Assembly (NCBI GenBank): GCA_017562135.1
Contig: QEYB01001642.1
Span: 434,001-498,000 of the forward strand
Length of the DNA: 64,000 bases
Source of the DNA: Dipylidium caninum
Taxonomy: Eukaryota > Platyhelminthes > Cestoda > Cyclophyllidea > Dipylidiidae
Reading direction: 5' to 3'
The notes under the pieces were generated by a model. The model saw only the letters and a program-made list of their open reading frames with translations. It was not told the DNA's origin and ran no database searches. Shown piece after piece: positions 21,901-34,028 of the stretch (position 1 is its first letter; every line of letters begins with the position of its first letter). A program made the position numbers and the translations under genes.

Positions 21901-24395
21901 GAGGTGGGAACCACCCTACCGCACACGACTCCTCTGTTTGCGAAGCCCGCCGCTCACCGAGCATCCACGTCGTGCGTATATCGCCGTGCGTAGCACAGGC
22001 GGAAATTTAACCAAAAGCGGAGATTCTGTGGGCGTTATTATCCCAGCCTCCGTTGTGGCATGTGCCAATTTTTTTGATATATTTCGCATTTTGCCTTTAG
22101 CCCCATGCGATAATTGCCACGCGGTGGGAGTGGGTAGGTGAGACAAACGCCTCATGCGTTATTTAGGTAGCCTTTGACATGCGTTTTCACATGAGATGAT
22201 GATTAACCTCGTTCACCAATCCTAAGATGTCAGGCATGTCGAGTGTCAATCTCTTTGATTGGCAGCATTTTGGGAAAAATTGTTCTGCCGCCACCCCCTC
22301 CTTTCTTAATATAAACAAGCGCTTGCACATCCTGACTGGTGCGTCTCATGATCTCCTTTAGCATGCACATCACCACAGACCCGCTTTCCTCATGGTTCAA
22401 CTGCGCCAACTCGCAGCACTTCGAGCTTCCACATGGGCTTGCTAAGTTGGTTGGCGAGCAGAAACATCCCACAGCCGCTCCACGAACATGTGACAGCCTA
22501 TTCGCTTGGTTCAATGCCGACAACTCCTTCTGCTCCTTCATCATTTGCTGGTTAAAGTACCAGTTTCCACACATGGATGGCGCCATCTCCAATGAATTCG
22601 TTGCCCTTATCCTCGAGCTCATTGCGCAGCAGCCTGGTGTCTCTGGACAGTTTTGGGGTTTGCGAGAGTTACAGCAGCGACAGGCCTTCAGCACTTGTCA
22701 GCAATGCTCCCCTCCGCTTTCCTTCCTCCTTCCCTCGTCCATGAGCCTTCACTGCAACATCCACCACAACCGAAGTCTGCCCGCCTCAATTGTGGAGGCT
22801 ATTGAAAGGATGGAGAACACAGTAATAGAGATCGTTCTTGCTCTCCAACCGCAGCAATCCGAGGCTTCGCAGATAAAAAGGGGACGAGCACGACCAGCAG
22901 ATAATCAGACAGAAATACTCAAGTCAATTTGCCGCAAGTCTGACTCCAGCGATAAAGAGGCGTTTGGGGAGATTTGCGAGAAGGCAGAATTGAGAGCGAA
23001 AACTCCGAATTGCTGGCTCGGAGAGCCACAGCAGAGTGGTGATGGTCCATGCGTCTACGAAACTCTGCAGCCCCCAACTAACCTTTCGCGTCCCCAAGAA
23101 CATTTAGTGGAGGCACCGCCCTTGGAGCGTACAACGAAACCACCCTCTTCCACAAAACGATTCCGCACTCCGATCTCATCAATTCAGCAAGCCCTACTGC
23201 TTCAATACTTCCAGGCAGACCAAAACCCTAGCAGACGACAAATGGACGTTATATCAAGCAGAGTCAACCTCCCAAAGCGCGTCGTGCAGGTATGTCCTCG
23301 CGTGTTACACGTCTTCGGGCCTTAGTACTACCAACCATAAAAATAAGCAACATAGCCGCAGAAGATAATTGCCCAGTGAAGGGGACATTAGTTGTGGATA
23401 GAGATGTTAGGCTTTTCCGATGGCAGCTGTGACCGCCAGGAAGGCCTCACTTGTTGGCACTCTTTGACTAGGTGTGGTTCCAGAATGCCAGATCCAGGGA
23501 GCGTCGCATGTTCATCAAGTTCGCTCCAAACCAGCCACGGTCGCTAAAACCCCCTCCGCTGCTTTCACCGACTCCATCCGCATCGTGGCATTCGCGACAA
23601 AGCTCCTCGCAAGCATCGCCGCTTAACGAGCTCGAGAGTCTGGTCTCAAGTGCCACCCCGACGAGTTCTGCGCTCCATGGCCCATCCGCCAACAAGCTGC
23701 AGGAAATTTTCAGTCAAATCTTCGCTCAGATGCCTCCTCTCGGTGTGCCACAGCCGCCTGTAAGCGCAACCGCACCTCCGGTGGCCCCCGCAGCAACGCC
23801 TCATTTACCGTCGCAGGCTCTGGAAAACTACGAACTTAACTCCCCACTCGACCTCTCCACAGTATCCTACCGACCCAGCGACCGTCAGTCACCGGCCTCG
23901 CAGACCTTCCATCCGCAGAAGAGCACCGTCGCTGAGACAAGATCGGACAACTTTTGCCGACGGAACCGTACCAGCATAAGCTCAACACAAGCACGTTTCA
24001 TGCTGTGGTTTTTCCGTCACCACAAGACGCCCACAATATGCGAGTGTGAAAACATCGGCCTCGCAATCGGCCTCAGCCGACGAGTTGTGCAAGTGTGGTT
24101 CCAAAATCAGCGTGCAAAGGAGAAGAAGCTGGCCCGTGCCACGACCCTCTGCGGCGAGTCCGCGTTGCTCCAGTCGCGAGGAGACTCCACAAAGTTCTTA
24201 TTAGAGGGGGACGAGTGCAAGCTGTGCAATGTAAAAATCCAACGCATGAGTGAGGAAGACACGGCAGCCGTCACAGAACACATCTTTTCTAAGGCGCACG
24301 TTGACCGACTGTTCGCTACCATCTGTCAGGGCGACTCATGGACGGGAGCAGGAGAAAAGGGGGAAAAGTACTCCTCCGAACCTGGACACGAATAA
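12504..24395 (+). CDS. ZFHX: ZFHX-family zinc-finger homeobox transcription factor (gene span, 5' incomplete)
   Basis: Four exons are supported: 12504-12934, 13203-14033, 22362-23289 and 23472-24395. They encode, in order, the C2H2 finger block typical of ZFHX3/ZFHX4/zfh-2, then two homeodomains, then a last C2H2 finger before the stop. The short introns 12935-13202 and 23290-23471 are phase 0 on both sides with good consensus ends. The middle intron of about 8.3 kb may hide further exons, since ZFHX proteins normally carry three or four homeodomains and an acidic segment between the fingers and the first homeodomain. Upstream finger exons were not found. The family acts in the nucleus as a DNA-binding regulator, largely of neuronal and muscle differentiation. 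A one-base frame break lies in the first exon. Family identity is secure; the exact model is incomplete. Confidence 0.85.
13203..14033 (+). CDS. ZFHX: ZFHX exon with four further zinc fingers
   Basis: It follows the acceptor ATTTTTAG and ends ETH|GTAAGC, phase 0 at both ends. Four finger modules appear in the ZFHX order: [18 protein letters not shown] (a half finger, as in the family), [23 protein letters not shown] (very close to family [23 protein letters not shown]), [17 protein letters not shown], and [20 protein letters not shown] Gly-rich and Pro-rich linker separates the second and third. The frame stays open 16 codons past the GTAAGC, and the read-through (SCLKRMQ) resembles the family's SLRKLQ, so the true donor could differ. 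Confidence in the family is very high. Confidence 0.88.
14034..22361 (+). other. Large ZFHX intron of about 8.3 kb
   Basis: No homeodomain exon was found by eye. Weak exon candidates are 14767-14832 (phase 0 at both ends, strong CTCTCTCAG acceptor, encodes [15 protein letters not shown]...), the acidic Glu-rich stretch after the acceptor at 15990, and a frame at about 20150-20311 encoding [17 protein letters not shown]. None is clearly ZFHX-like. Long introns dense in regulatory elements are usual in this gene family. Confidence 0.5.
15991..16170 (+). repeat. Purine-rich GAG/GAA repeat, possible acidic exon
   Basis: A GAA/GAG tract at about 16035-16108 follows a good acceptor (TATCAACAG, exon start 15991) and would encode a Glu/Lys-rich acidic segment. 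ZFHX proteins have an acidic segment after the finger block, but the entry phase (1) does not match the previous exon's exit phase (0), so an extra exon would be needed. It may simply be a repeat. Confidence 0.35.
22362..23289 (+). CDS. ZFHX: ZFHX exon with first part of a homeodomain
   Basis: The probable acceptor is CTCCTTTAG at 22361; the frame is closed by a stop at 22333-22335. The first 260 codons are poorly conserved, with His/Cys-containing and Ser/Pro-rich stretches. From 23155 a homeodomain begins: [19 protein letters not shown], then [22 protein letters not shown]. The exon stops at the Gln before VWFQN with donor GTATGT in phase 0, the common intron site inside helix 3. The RFRTxxSxxQ start and the [12 protein letters not shown] helix are typical of ZFHX homeodomains. 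The 5' boundary is less certain than the 3' one. Confidence 0.85.
23472..24395 (+). CDS. ZFHX: ZFHX terminal exon: end of homeodomain, second homeodomain, last finger
   Basis: The acceptor TTTGACTAG leads directly into [14 protein letters not shown], completing helix 3 of the homeodomain begun in the previous exon. A Ser/Pro-rich linker follows, then a second homeodomain (23958 to about 24137): [15 protein letters not shown], with [20 protein letters not shown] and [15 protein letters not shown], nearly the family motif [35 protein letters not shown]. Both homeodomains have Val47 and Gln50. A final C2H2 finger, [22 protein letters not shown], matches the last ZFHX finger. The stop is TAA. No canonical AATAAA was spotted in the following 600 bases. 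Confidence 0.9.
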   Translation: MWFQNARSRERRMFIKFAPNQPRSLKPPPLLSPTPSASWHSRQSSSQASPLNELESLVSSATPTSSALHGPSANKLQEIFSQIFAQMPPLGVPQPPVSATAPPVAPAATPHLPSQALENYELNSPLDLSTVSYRPSDRQSPASQTFHPQKSTVAETRSDNFCRRNRTSISSTQARFMLWFFRHHKTPTICECENIGLAIGLSRRVVQVWFQNQRAKEKKLARATTLCGESALLQSRGDSTKFLLEGDECKLCNVKIQRMSEEDTAAVTEHIFSKAHVDRLFATICQGDSWTGAGEKGEKYSSEPGHE

Positions 24396-27300
24396 TCGCT
24401 CGCCTTACCTTCTCCCCCCCTGCTCTTCCCCACCTTCCACAATCCGCCTCTCCTCTCGCTCGTGAACCTACCCATCTTCAGACAGCTAATTTCCCATCTG
24501 AAATGTCACCTGTATTATAGCTCTAGCGGTGTGGAAGCGGCCCTCTTGTGTTCACAGCAAAAAGGGGGCTTACGCTCGACTTAGGTTGAGGAATGAACCT
24601 CGAACTGCTGCGAGCATTTCGCTTAGAGAAAATTCAGCAGACGGAACTGGAGGCTTGGGCTACCAGCAGACCGTTGAGCGATGCTTTCTCGTATTTAGGA
24701 AAATTTTAACAAGCCGCCTACTCTTTTAGCATATTCTTTCGCACGAAAGCAAGCGACAAAATTAGTGGAAGCATAGGAGGGGACCCGCTTCACTGTTCAC
24801 ACAATGTCTCACCTTATTCATGCCGTAGTACTATTGCAGGAATCACACGTTTATGAGCAGTCACCTCATTTGTGTGTACTTATGAGGGCCTTCACTAATG
24901 CGCAGACTAAAAGGCTGTCAAACATGCTTCACCGAAAGCGGTCCAGCTGAGACGCCTCCTCGACGAAAGTCACGGGACGAGTCGTGGGTCGACGGCAAGT
25001 GGGGCGGGTGTCAGCGCAACCTTCGCCGCGGTGGCAGCGGCAGCTGAGACGCGGGTGGGCGCGATGGCAAGGCCCCCTCGTGGCCAGGAGAGTGGTGCCG
25101 CACCGCGGTAGCGCCTTCTCTTGACGCCGTATTGCTCGGAGCCTCGGAGGCGGACTCGTGAGACACCCTTTGCGATACGCTCAGTGTGTAAATTAATGGC
25201 AGGCCCGGGGCGGATTCGACAAGGCTGACGTGCCAGCTGTACTTTGACTAATGAGGTATGCGCTAATGAGAGCTCCTGACATGAGGCGAATTTTTGGGGT
25301 TCCATTTAAAAACGAGGTGGGGCACAGTACGGTCATCCCGCCAACCGAACTCCGCAGTCGGCAGATGGGCCGTCGACGAGGGCGAACTGGAAGCGCCCCC
25401 AAGAAGCGAGTTCCAACAGTTGACGTTAAAAGTTCGCCACCACCGAGCCGTATACGGCAGTCCCTTTGTCACCAGGCAACGCTCTGTGTTAATTAAAATC
25501 TATGCTCGCAAGACAAGAGGACCCCAGTCTCGCGTATTATTAAACGGCATTGAACTAATCTTTCCGTGGAGGATAAACACAAAGCCTCAGAGAAACTGGT
25601 GCACGAGTAAACGCAGTTCACGTTTTGAATGGCAACGCCTTGTTTTGAGGCGAATAGCAGGCGACTTAAGGAATGTGGGACTTCACATGAAATGCCGGTA
25701 GATGCAAACACACACATCACCACGAATGCCACCTACTGCGAAAACGGCCTGATGTTGGAGACATCCGCCTTAGTGCAACGAATGAGCGAAATGTTCCCCG
25801 TTCACTCGCCCACGTGACGGCGCCGTTAGGACGTGAGGTTGAAAAAAGAGTGAAAAATGATCGTCAGGGGATACGACCCCTTCGTGAGGGCAGACAGGAA
25901 TGTCGTTGCGGGCGCAGGCAGGGGAGGCAAGACGTGGAGGTGAGGGCCTCATATCGCTTGAGAAGTTGGGGAAAATCGCCACTCGTGCCGAGGAACTACT
26001 GTCCTGTGAATCCGTTTGCTTGTGCTCGCCACTGTTTATTGGGATTGGTAGCTCGGGAAGAGGTTAATGGAATTCATGAATGAATTTGCCCTCCAGAGGC
26101 AAAAACAGCCGTCACGGCCGTCAGACTATCCAGGCGTGCTTAGGTTCCCTTTTGAAGGAGCAAAGATTCACCTGATGTCTGTGTGGGGATAGCAGACGGA
26201 GGTGCCCTGATTCCGCTAGGCTTCGAAACTTAAAATGGACATCTAGCGGATGTCGAGCGTGTCTTATCGCGCATACCTTTCAAAGATTGTATGATAAATC
26301 TCGGGATGTGCATTTGCATCGTATAAAAACACAAATCAAAGCGCATTGCTGCGACAAGCATGCAACCGCGAAGTGCCAGACACCATCATAGGGCGATAAC
26401 ACGACGAACGAAGAGGATGGGTAGGCATTTCAGGTGTGGTAGTCTGTCCCTACGCAGCCGATCCACAATGCTTCATCGAGAAGGTGTCCGAATTGACGTG
26501 GGGCAGGTGGAAAGCGTATTTGCGACGGCTCATCGCTTTCTTCATCCGAATTAAATCCCTATTAGCTGCAGGTTGCGTGGTCGCACATCTGAGATTCTGC
26601 GATCCTCAAAGGCCCTCATCTGCAGCTACCCCGGACCAAAAGGGGTCTCGGCTTAAAGCAGAGAAGTGGAGGTGCAGACGTCCAAGTCGCATCAAATAGC
26701 AGCGTCTATGGAGGTTGCTTGTCACTCCCGGCGATAAAGTAATTGAGACCGTCTGGTGTCCGTGTGATACTCCGTCGAGGACGCCGGTCCTCTCCGCAAC
26801 CCAATGGCTTCGGCTTGCGTCGTCAAGAGCACGCAGCTGCGCCACACAGCGCCGACCTGCAGGTCTCCGTGGATGTGGCTTCTTCTCTATCCTTGACGTT
26901 TCTCGTCACTTTCTATATAGAGTATACTGTGCAAATGCGTTACCTGTGCAAAAGGATCGTGCCACGTCGTATATGACGACATCTGCAGTTCCTCCAAAGT
27001 AAATATGTGTATTTCGGCAATGGGCATCATTGAATGTTGGGAGTGGAGAAACTAAAGTGTAAGTGGTAGCCCCCGCCCCCTTCCCGGATCCACGAGAATC
27101 TACGAGTTATGGAGAATGGCGTATCTCGGCACTGGCAGCCCGGTCTGTGACACCACGGTCACCAATCAAGTCGCATAAGTCGGATCCTCCTTCCTTTCAG
27201 AGCCGTGACGTGAAAATTCTCGAAATTCCTCTAATGAGGCATTAATTACCGGAGTCTTAGAAGTGCGCTGCCTCGCAGCCCGGCGACAGCGATGCGTGAT

Positions 27301-30300
27301 CGGATCACCGAAAACCCTGACACCATCAGTCTGAAATGGGGACCGAGGGCGAACAGCGCACTGTGCCTTTGTGGCCGCAATCAATATACGATGTTAGGCG
27401 GGGATCCATTCGGCCTGTGGTGATGATTTTCTAATTATCCTTGAAAAATGTAACTTTCTGCTGGGCCCACAGTTGTGAACTTCCATCTTCACCCACAAAT
27501 CGCCCTGCACTACTGCGATCCGCGACAAACTTTTCTCCTTCTTCTTCTCTTATTATATGACACCCATAAATGAGTCGCGGTTGAGTCATGAGGCCGCCTG
27601 AAGAATAAGAAGGCGCTTCCAAGAACGAGGCTGTCGCTGTTGTTCGGTGGAAGTTCAGAGGAGAGGCGGAAACCGCCAGGATAACAACATTAGGAAGTGC
27701 TAAGTTTCGGGAGCGTTGTGGCATTAACTGAAGTCAGCTAAAAGTTTTATGATTACCGGGTATTTTCCTAAAGGCTTTGACAGTATGACAAGTAGTTATC
27801 AAAGTAAATGATGTCATGACAGTTAGATCACGGATGTGAAACTGGCGCTTGGTGGATACAACGAGGTTCCTTGACAAAAAGTCACTTGTCATCAGCAACG
27901 ACCAAACGAGCAGACACCCACCCCGAAGGCGGCACTCTCGTGGAGGTGTCGCCGAACGCATGTGAACACTGCCTGGTGCCTTTCAAGCTCCTTCTCTTGT
28001 CCTCATCGCCTTTGCCATTCCCCTCTAACAGCCTCCTCGGAGTCCTCAAGTCACACGCATGTGCCACTTTAATTTCCGTAGATACGAGGGCGCCAGCACT
28101 TTTTGCGTCGTCAACGGTCGTGTACTGCCGGGAGGAGAAACATGGGCAGGTAGGTGTTTCAGACGGTGTTGTCGATTTTCACGAATCTGTGGTGTACCTC
28201 GAGTTTGCAATTCACAAATCACCCTCAGAGGTGTAAATCGCCATGGTTACGATTTAATCGCTCAAGTTTACTGACTATCCCGGAGAGCGTCATGTTTCCC
28301 AGTGCTGGTTCGAGTTGAACACACAGAAACTGACTCAGAATTGAAAAGTGAGAGGTGATTCACAGGGGATGTCCTCCAAAAGCCGAGAAACACGATCTCA
28401 ACTGACCGTGAGAACGGGTTTTAATAAATATACGAAAAGAGATGTCATTAACAGAGTCAAAAGCGTGTGAAAGTCCTCCCACGCTCGCGGCCCTCAAACC
28501 TTCATCGTGCTGTCATTGACTTATTACGAAGAGCGTCTACACGATTGCACTGTCAGCCAACACTGAGCACCCTCAACTGCGTAAAAAAGAGCTGTTCTGG
28601 CCGGAGGAGTTAAGTCTTTTGGCAAAAAGGTGAAATCACCCGCAAAAATCCACCATTTGTATGAGGCACACTTTTGGGACGGAAGGTGACAGAATCTTGT
28701 CTTCCGGAACATTAAAGTTGGCTGGGGTATGACGTTATGACATCACTTTGTTTGCAACCGTATTGGGCAATTGACTTAACCCCCAGGTTGCCCACCGCCT
28801 AGCCCCCCGCCTGCAAACGCCCTTCTTTATTGGCCGAGTTTGTTGTGCTCAACCTGCCAGCAGGGGAGACAGCCTGCACTAAGTGACACTCCCCTGCGAA
28901 ACGATGTCCACTACCCTCAATGAGGGGAAATCTCAAACGCGATTGAAGTTGCTGAGTCCTCTCACCGCCAGGGACATGACTCCCGCATTGATTCTTACAG
29001 TTCTATGTGACTCAAAACTGCCAGGAACTCGGGTGCCTCCTCCTCCTCCTCCTCCTCGGGCCTTGAGGAGGTGCCACGTCAGCCCACTTAGCCGCATGCC
29101 GCAGTCTGTAAAAGCTATTCCACACTTCCTCTCTCACACGACCAGTGCTGACTACAAACGGAATAAGTCAAAGGAAAGAGTCGGTCTCGTCTATCGGCTC
29201 TCAGCTTTCATTTGACGGTCAGATTTAATTCAACGGCGCAATTCTCCATTGCACCTACAGAGGGAGACGCTGCTAAGAGACATCTTACAACCATCGCTCT
29301 CATCATTACCGTTTGAACTAACAATTTTGTATTTGGGATCGAGACCTCCACCTTCAAAGAGCCATCGCGAAGAAACCCAGTTCCTTTTCATAGGATTGTC
29401 AAAGGGAGAGCAGATTCAGAAACCTAACTTTTCATTAATGCATTGACGGGGCGTTTTCGCGCCTCCACCCCTCCCTCGGTAGCCCACTCGCACGAGGTTC
29501 GGGGGCATTGTCTTCGAGTATTAGTATATCAGGGAAACATTTGTTTTCTCAGCCGATTAACCTAGAAACTACCGTGGATCATAATGCCTCTTCTGTGCTG
29601 AGAATTCGAGCGGACCATAATTTGGAGACAAGTCAATCGCGAACACGCGTCATGACAAGGTGTATTGGCAGTGTTGCGTTTGAAAGCGCCTTATGGAGGA
29701 ATAGCACTTATAACGTTACCCTCTCACGTTATTTTACATGTCGCCACTTTACTGGCAGTGCGGGACCCATGTGGAGAAGTTTGGCTACTGCTTTATTTCA
29801 GTAGGTCTCTCGCATTTGAGTCGGTAATTTTCTATCCTTAATAGGGGAACTTTCCTAATAATTATGAAGTATATCGCACCTTGACACTACGCCGATGCAA
29901 ATCCCTATATTTCACGTTGTTGGGGAAAAGTGGAAAGACCTGTTCCCACCGAACACTCCGACTACTAAAGCTTTCGACTGAACCAACATCCGCCTTGGGG
30001 CATTAGTGGATCTCAGGCGGAGGCTGGACTTCTGCTCTCATGTCTCTTCGGCACTGGACGCACCATTGATATGAATAGATCGGGAAAATAGAAAACACGT
30101 TTGTTTGGTGCACAGCATTCAACGCCTGCCATGGAACCGCCTTCATTTCCCAGTGTACCGTTCAAATAGACCATTCTTTACCTCTCGAATAACAAATGTA
30201 ACAACGGAGACTGCCGGCATTTGCTCTGACATTCCCACGGGCGCCTTATTCAAAAAAGGCTATTTGTTCGTGAATAAAATACGTCATGACTCTGATTGTT

Positions 30301-33300
30301 TCACCCTGTGTGACTGATTATTCACAAAAGTGGTGTCGCCACTCGCCGATTACACCTGACATGTGAATTTCTTATTCTATGCGCCATTTAATTGCGGCAG
30401 ATGTCGCATTTTTTATCGCTGCGGTAATATCGCTTGCTGGAGTTAGTCATTTGCGAGGATAGAATTAGATTTGGCACAAGTTTATTCTTCAATTGCACGA
30501 AAATCCGAGTTGATCACCCCATTGATGATTGGTTTGAATAGACACACCTGACAGCCTGTTTCACATCCTTATTCTACCATGCTTTCGAAGGCGATAGTAG
30601 TGATGAAACGGAAGTTTAAACTGAGGCCCGCAATCTGCGTCTGCAGAGGCGACAGTTGAGCCTTTACGCGGCTTCTTGTCGACCGGGCGTCACGTCGGAG
30701 CTGCTGAGGTCTTTGACTTCCTCGGCTTTGACAGGAGCGTGCGGCGATGGTAGTCAGGGTAGTCGAGAGGAATGAATTGCCACTAACAACGCAAGAGAAT
30801 TCCGTGCAAAAGCAATTCACATCAACTAGTGTTAGTTTGACCAAAGTACAAGATATCATTGATGTTGCACGCGAGTCCGTAGGGAGATGCAGGGTTTCTG
30901 GCAACCGAAGCCTTCATAAATTCCTCGAATATGACCTTTGGAAGAGGAAAGGAGGATGCTGCTTCGGCTACCTCACTGATTTCTTTCAGGCAGTAATGGC
31001 TGTAATAAATCAACGAAAAGTTGTAATGTGAAAGACTAAAAAATGTACTGCCACTTAGAATGTGAGATTTATTTTAAAATACTAATAAGGGCCTGGTATT
31101 ATGGAAGAAGTATTGCAGGAGACGCCGTGGTGAAAGTCGTCGCGTGACTGGGGGAAGAAACGCGAGAAGATGACTTGAAGTGGGATTTGTGAGGAGGGCA
31201 TCCTGGACATAATCAGCTCATTTATACGTTAGTGTTTTACGCAAATAATTGTTTCTCACACAATAGCCCCCGAATAGTCATAGCACCTTTTAATGCCAGA
31301 ATTGGAGAACTTTTTGAAGGTTGCATGAGCACCACCACGCCTGAGCGGACATGCTGAGCACAGCTGAATCAAATCAGGAGCGAATGCTCTAGAGCCATTC
31401 CCTAACGTTAAAGTCTTCGTCGGAAGGCGTTGAAGAGGTCCTGGGTGCTTAGCCCCATGCATGGGAGCCTGTGTTTCTTCCGCCACATCGCGTATTTGCT
31501 TCCCAAGGGCAACGCTCTTCCTAAAGGGCAGTAAACAAGGGAGAAGTGCAATGAAAGAAAGCTGAAAGGAGAGAAGGTCGGAGAGAAGTGGGCTAAAGGG
31601 AAAGAGTTACGCGAAGCTCGAGACTCATAGAGGTGCCGAGAAAGTGTGCAGAACTTCTTAAATAAATGATATTACTATTTCATCCATTCTTATTTCGACG
31701 CGGCATTTGCCCAAGTGGACGGCAACGCTACTTCCCGTCGCATGTGCCCGGGCTGCGGCCAGGGCTACTTGGCGGCTCCGCGCACAACCGGTGCCAGAAG
31801 CCGCGGCTTCGGGGCGCAACTCAGCCCCTCCTGTAGAACACACGAAGTGCGTACTCCCGTGCACATGGTTCGGTCATTTTCCCGTCTCATCACATCGCAT
31901 GAATGCTGCTATTTCTTCGCATGTGGGTGTGATTCCATCATTAGGCGAGCTTTACAAATAAATTTGTTTAATGGATAAAATTCAGGTGGAACTTGATGGA
32001 TCCATGGAGTTGAGGTGAACTCGGGAGTTGCCCCGAGTGCCTTGCATTAAGAAATACAGATGATTTTACGGCTTACCGCCTTATTAGTAAACTTCGTATC
32101 TTTTAAGGGCGGAATGGCAAGTCGCAAAAATATTCGCCCTTGCACGGGGGAGGAAATGGAATCCCACTGGAGGGCACATTTTTAAATAGCCCAGCTCTAA
32201 TGTTTTTGTGTTAGACTAGGCAGCATTTCCTTATCCTTTCGCAGTGAGGGACTGGGGACTCAAGCGTGAATAATGAGACAGTCTGCAGACGTTCAGGACG
32301 CACAATGTCGACTGTCTCACAGATGTGACAGTAGGCGAGCACCACGCTTGTGCTGGAGGTCGTCGCCCATATCCCCCTCAATTCCGTGAGGGGCAGGAAG
32401 ACATCCTACGCGGTGCGGGATCGGACGGAACACCAGAACTACGTCGATGTGTACCTGTAAAGCATGCCAACAAATGTAGCTTATTTTCAGTGTGTTTGAA
32501 ATCAACAAAGGCTAATTTATGTAAATGAAGTAAGACGCGCTTCCTGACACGTTTGTATTGCTAAGAGAGGGTAACCTACTTTCCAAACCCTATTTTATCC
32601 AGATTTACATTCGTTTCATTCGTTTTAGTGGCAGTCATAGGAACGACTGTGAGCCACAATTAGTCCACAAAAAAGGAAAAAAGACCTTGGATGGATGGCA
32701 CCCACCCATCTGTAGTTGTCATGTTCAATCCCTGATTCCGACGGATGCAAAAATATTTGGGCTAATGCATAATATAAAGGGTGTCACACTTAGATCACTC
32801 CCCATACACATCAGAGTAAATGAATGTAAGTGAAAATGCAGGACTGCCAAGGGTCTTCGTGAGGGTCGCCTCCTCCGCTCCTCCTGCATTTGCTTGAAAG
32901 CTGTACAGGAGACCGCAGAATACCAGTTTCTACACCAAATCCTCAAGCCGACCATGGACATAAGTTAAGTAATAGGGAAATGAAAGATGCTGGTGGAAGG
33001 AATGTAGTGCTCGCCGATTCTGGTAACGTCAATTAAGCTAACTGGATAGAAGGAAAAGACAGAGGAATAATTCCAGGTGGTTTATGCCATCTCAAGTTGG
33101 AACAGCTGCGTTATATTACCAAAACTAACGTGAGAATGTGCCCAAGTACTTGGGTCCACTCTAGCCGCAATGGTTACATTATTTTTCCGAGTATCGGAAA
33201 TTTACGGGTGTGAGATGGAGAAGTTCACTGGGCACGCGATCTATTATTAGTTGAGCAGCAAAGTCTTATGGATAACATGGATAATAAAGTCGATAGCGAA

Positions 33301-33480
33301 AGGCATTGCTACAACAGAATGTACAAATGAAGTGGAGATGAGACGCCTGTCTTCCATATCGACATGGAAGAAGAAGGCTCTTCGCAACAATGTTATAAAA
33401 TGCTTTGTTGAATCAGTGCCTGAAGGTCACTATCGTCTCAAATAGGGTAGTTTTAGGAAAGTTCTTACCGCCGTTTAGGG
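24396..33480. other. Long non-coding interval
   Basis: I find no exon of a known family on either strand. Frames of 80-130 codons exist (for example 25294-25701, 27871-28236 and 30747-31031), but they lack recognisable domains, overlap other open frames in antisense, or have no splice support. The first 600 bases would hold the ZFHX 3' UTR. From about 33 kb the base composition becomes clearly AT-richer. Confidence 0.45.
29036..29057. repeat. (CCT)n microsatellite
   Basis: Seven tandem CCT/CTC trinucleotides without interruption. Confidence 0.85.
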
Positions 33481-33791
33481 CTTTGTGGTGAATTTTCGTC
33501 GTATATCAATTTTACCTGTAGGAGATATTCATCAAACATAAGGCGACAAATTATGCGCTTGGATAGCTTATAATTGAAAAGGGCATTATTAAATCGTGTG
33601 TGAATAATTTGTCGAATCATTGAGTACTCTAACAATTGTTATACATAAGCAGGCTCTCGACATTCGCAAACTTAATCGCAAACCATCATAGTTTTTACGT
33701 TCAAGGTTTTGCTAATGAGGCACGACCAGGAAAGAAGTTCAGCGTTACCCGGAAAATTCGAAGAAGTCAAAAATGATATATGATGAAATAT

Positions 33792-33797
33792 TTTATT
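33792..33797 (-). terminator. Poly(A) signal of SPEF1
   Basis: AATAAA on the minus strand lies about 230 bases after the SPEF1 stop codon, in AT-rich DNA. Confidence 0.45.
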
Positions 33798-34028
33798 TGG
33801 TTCACGACTGCTCCATAAAGCATTAAAACATCATAAAATTGACAAAACTACTGAATAATTTTCTTAATTTATGGGTAACAGCACCTTTACTTGCTTTCAT
33901 AGTGTCGGAAATTTTTGGTACAAAAATACATTCTTCATTGGTAAGGATATGAGCACCGTAAAATCGCCACAATAATTAGATCACCGTTATAATATAATAG
34001 CAAAATTGTTACAGTAATTGGGTTAACA

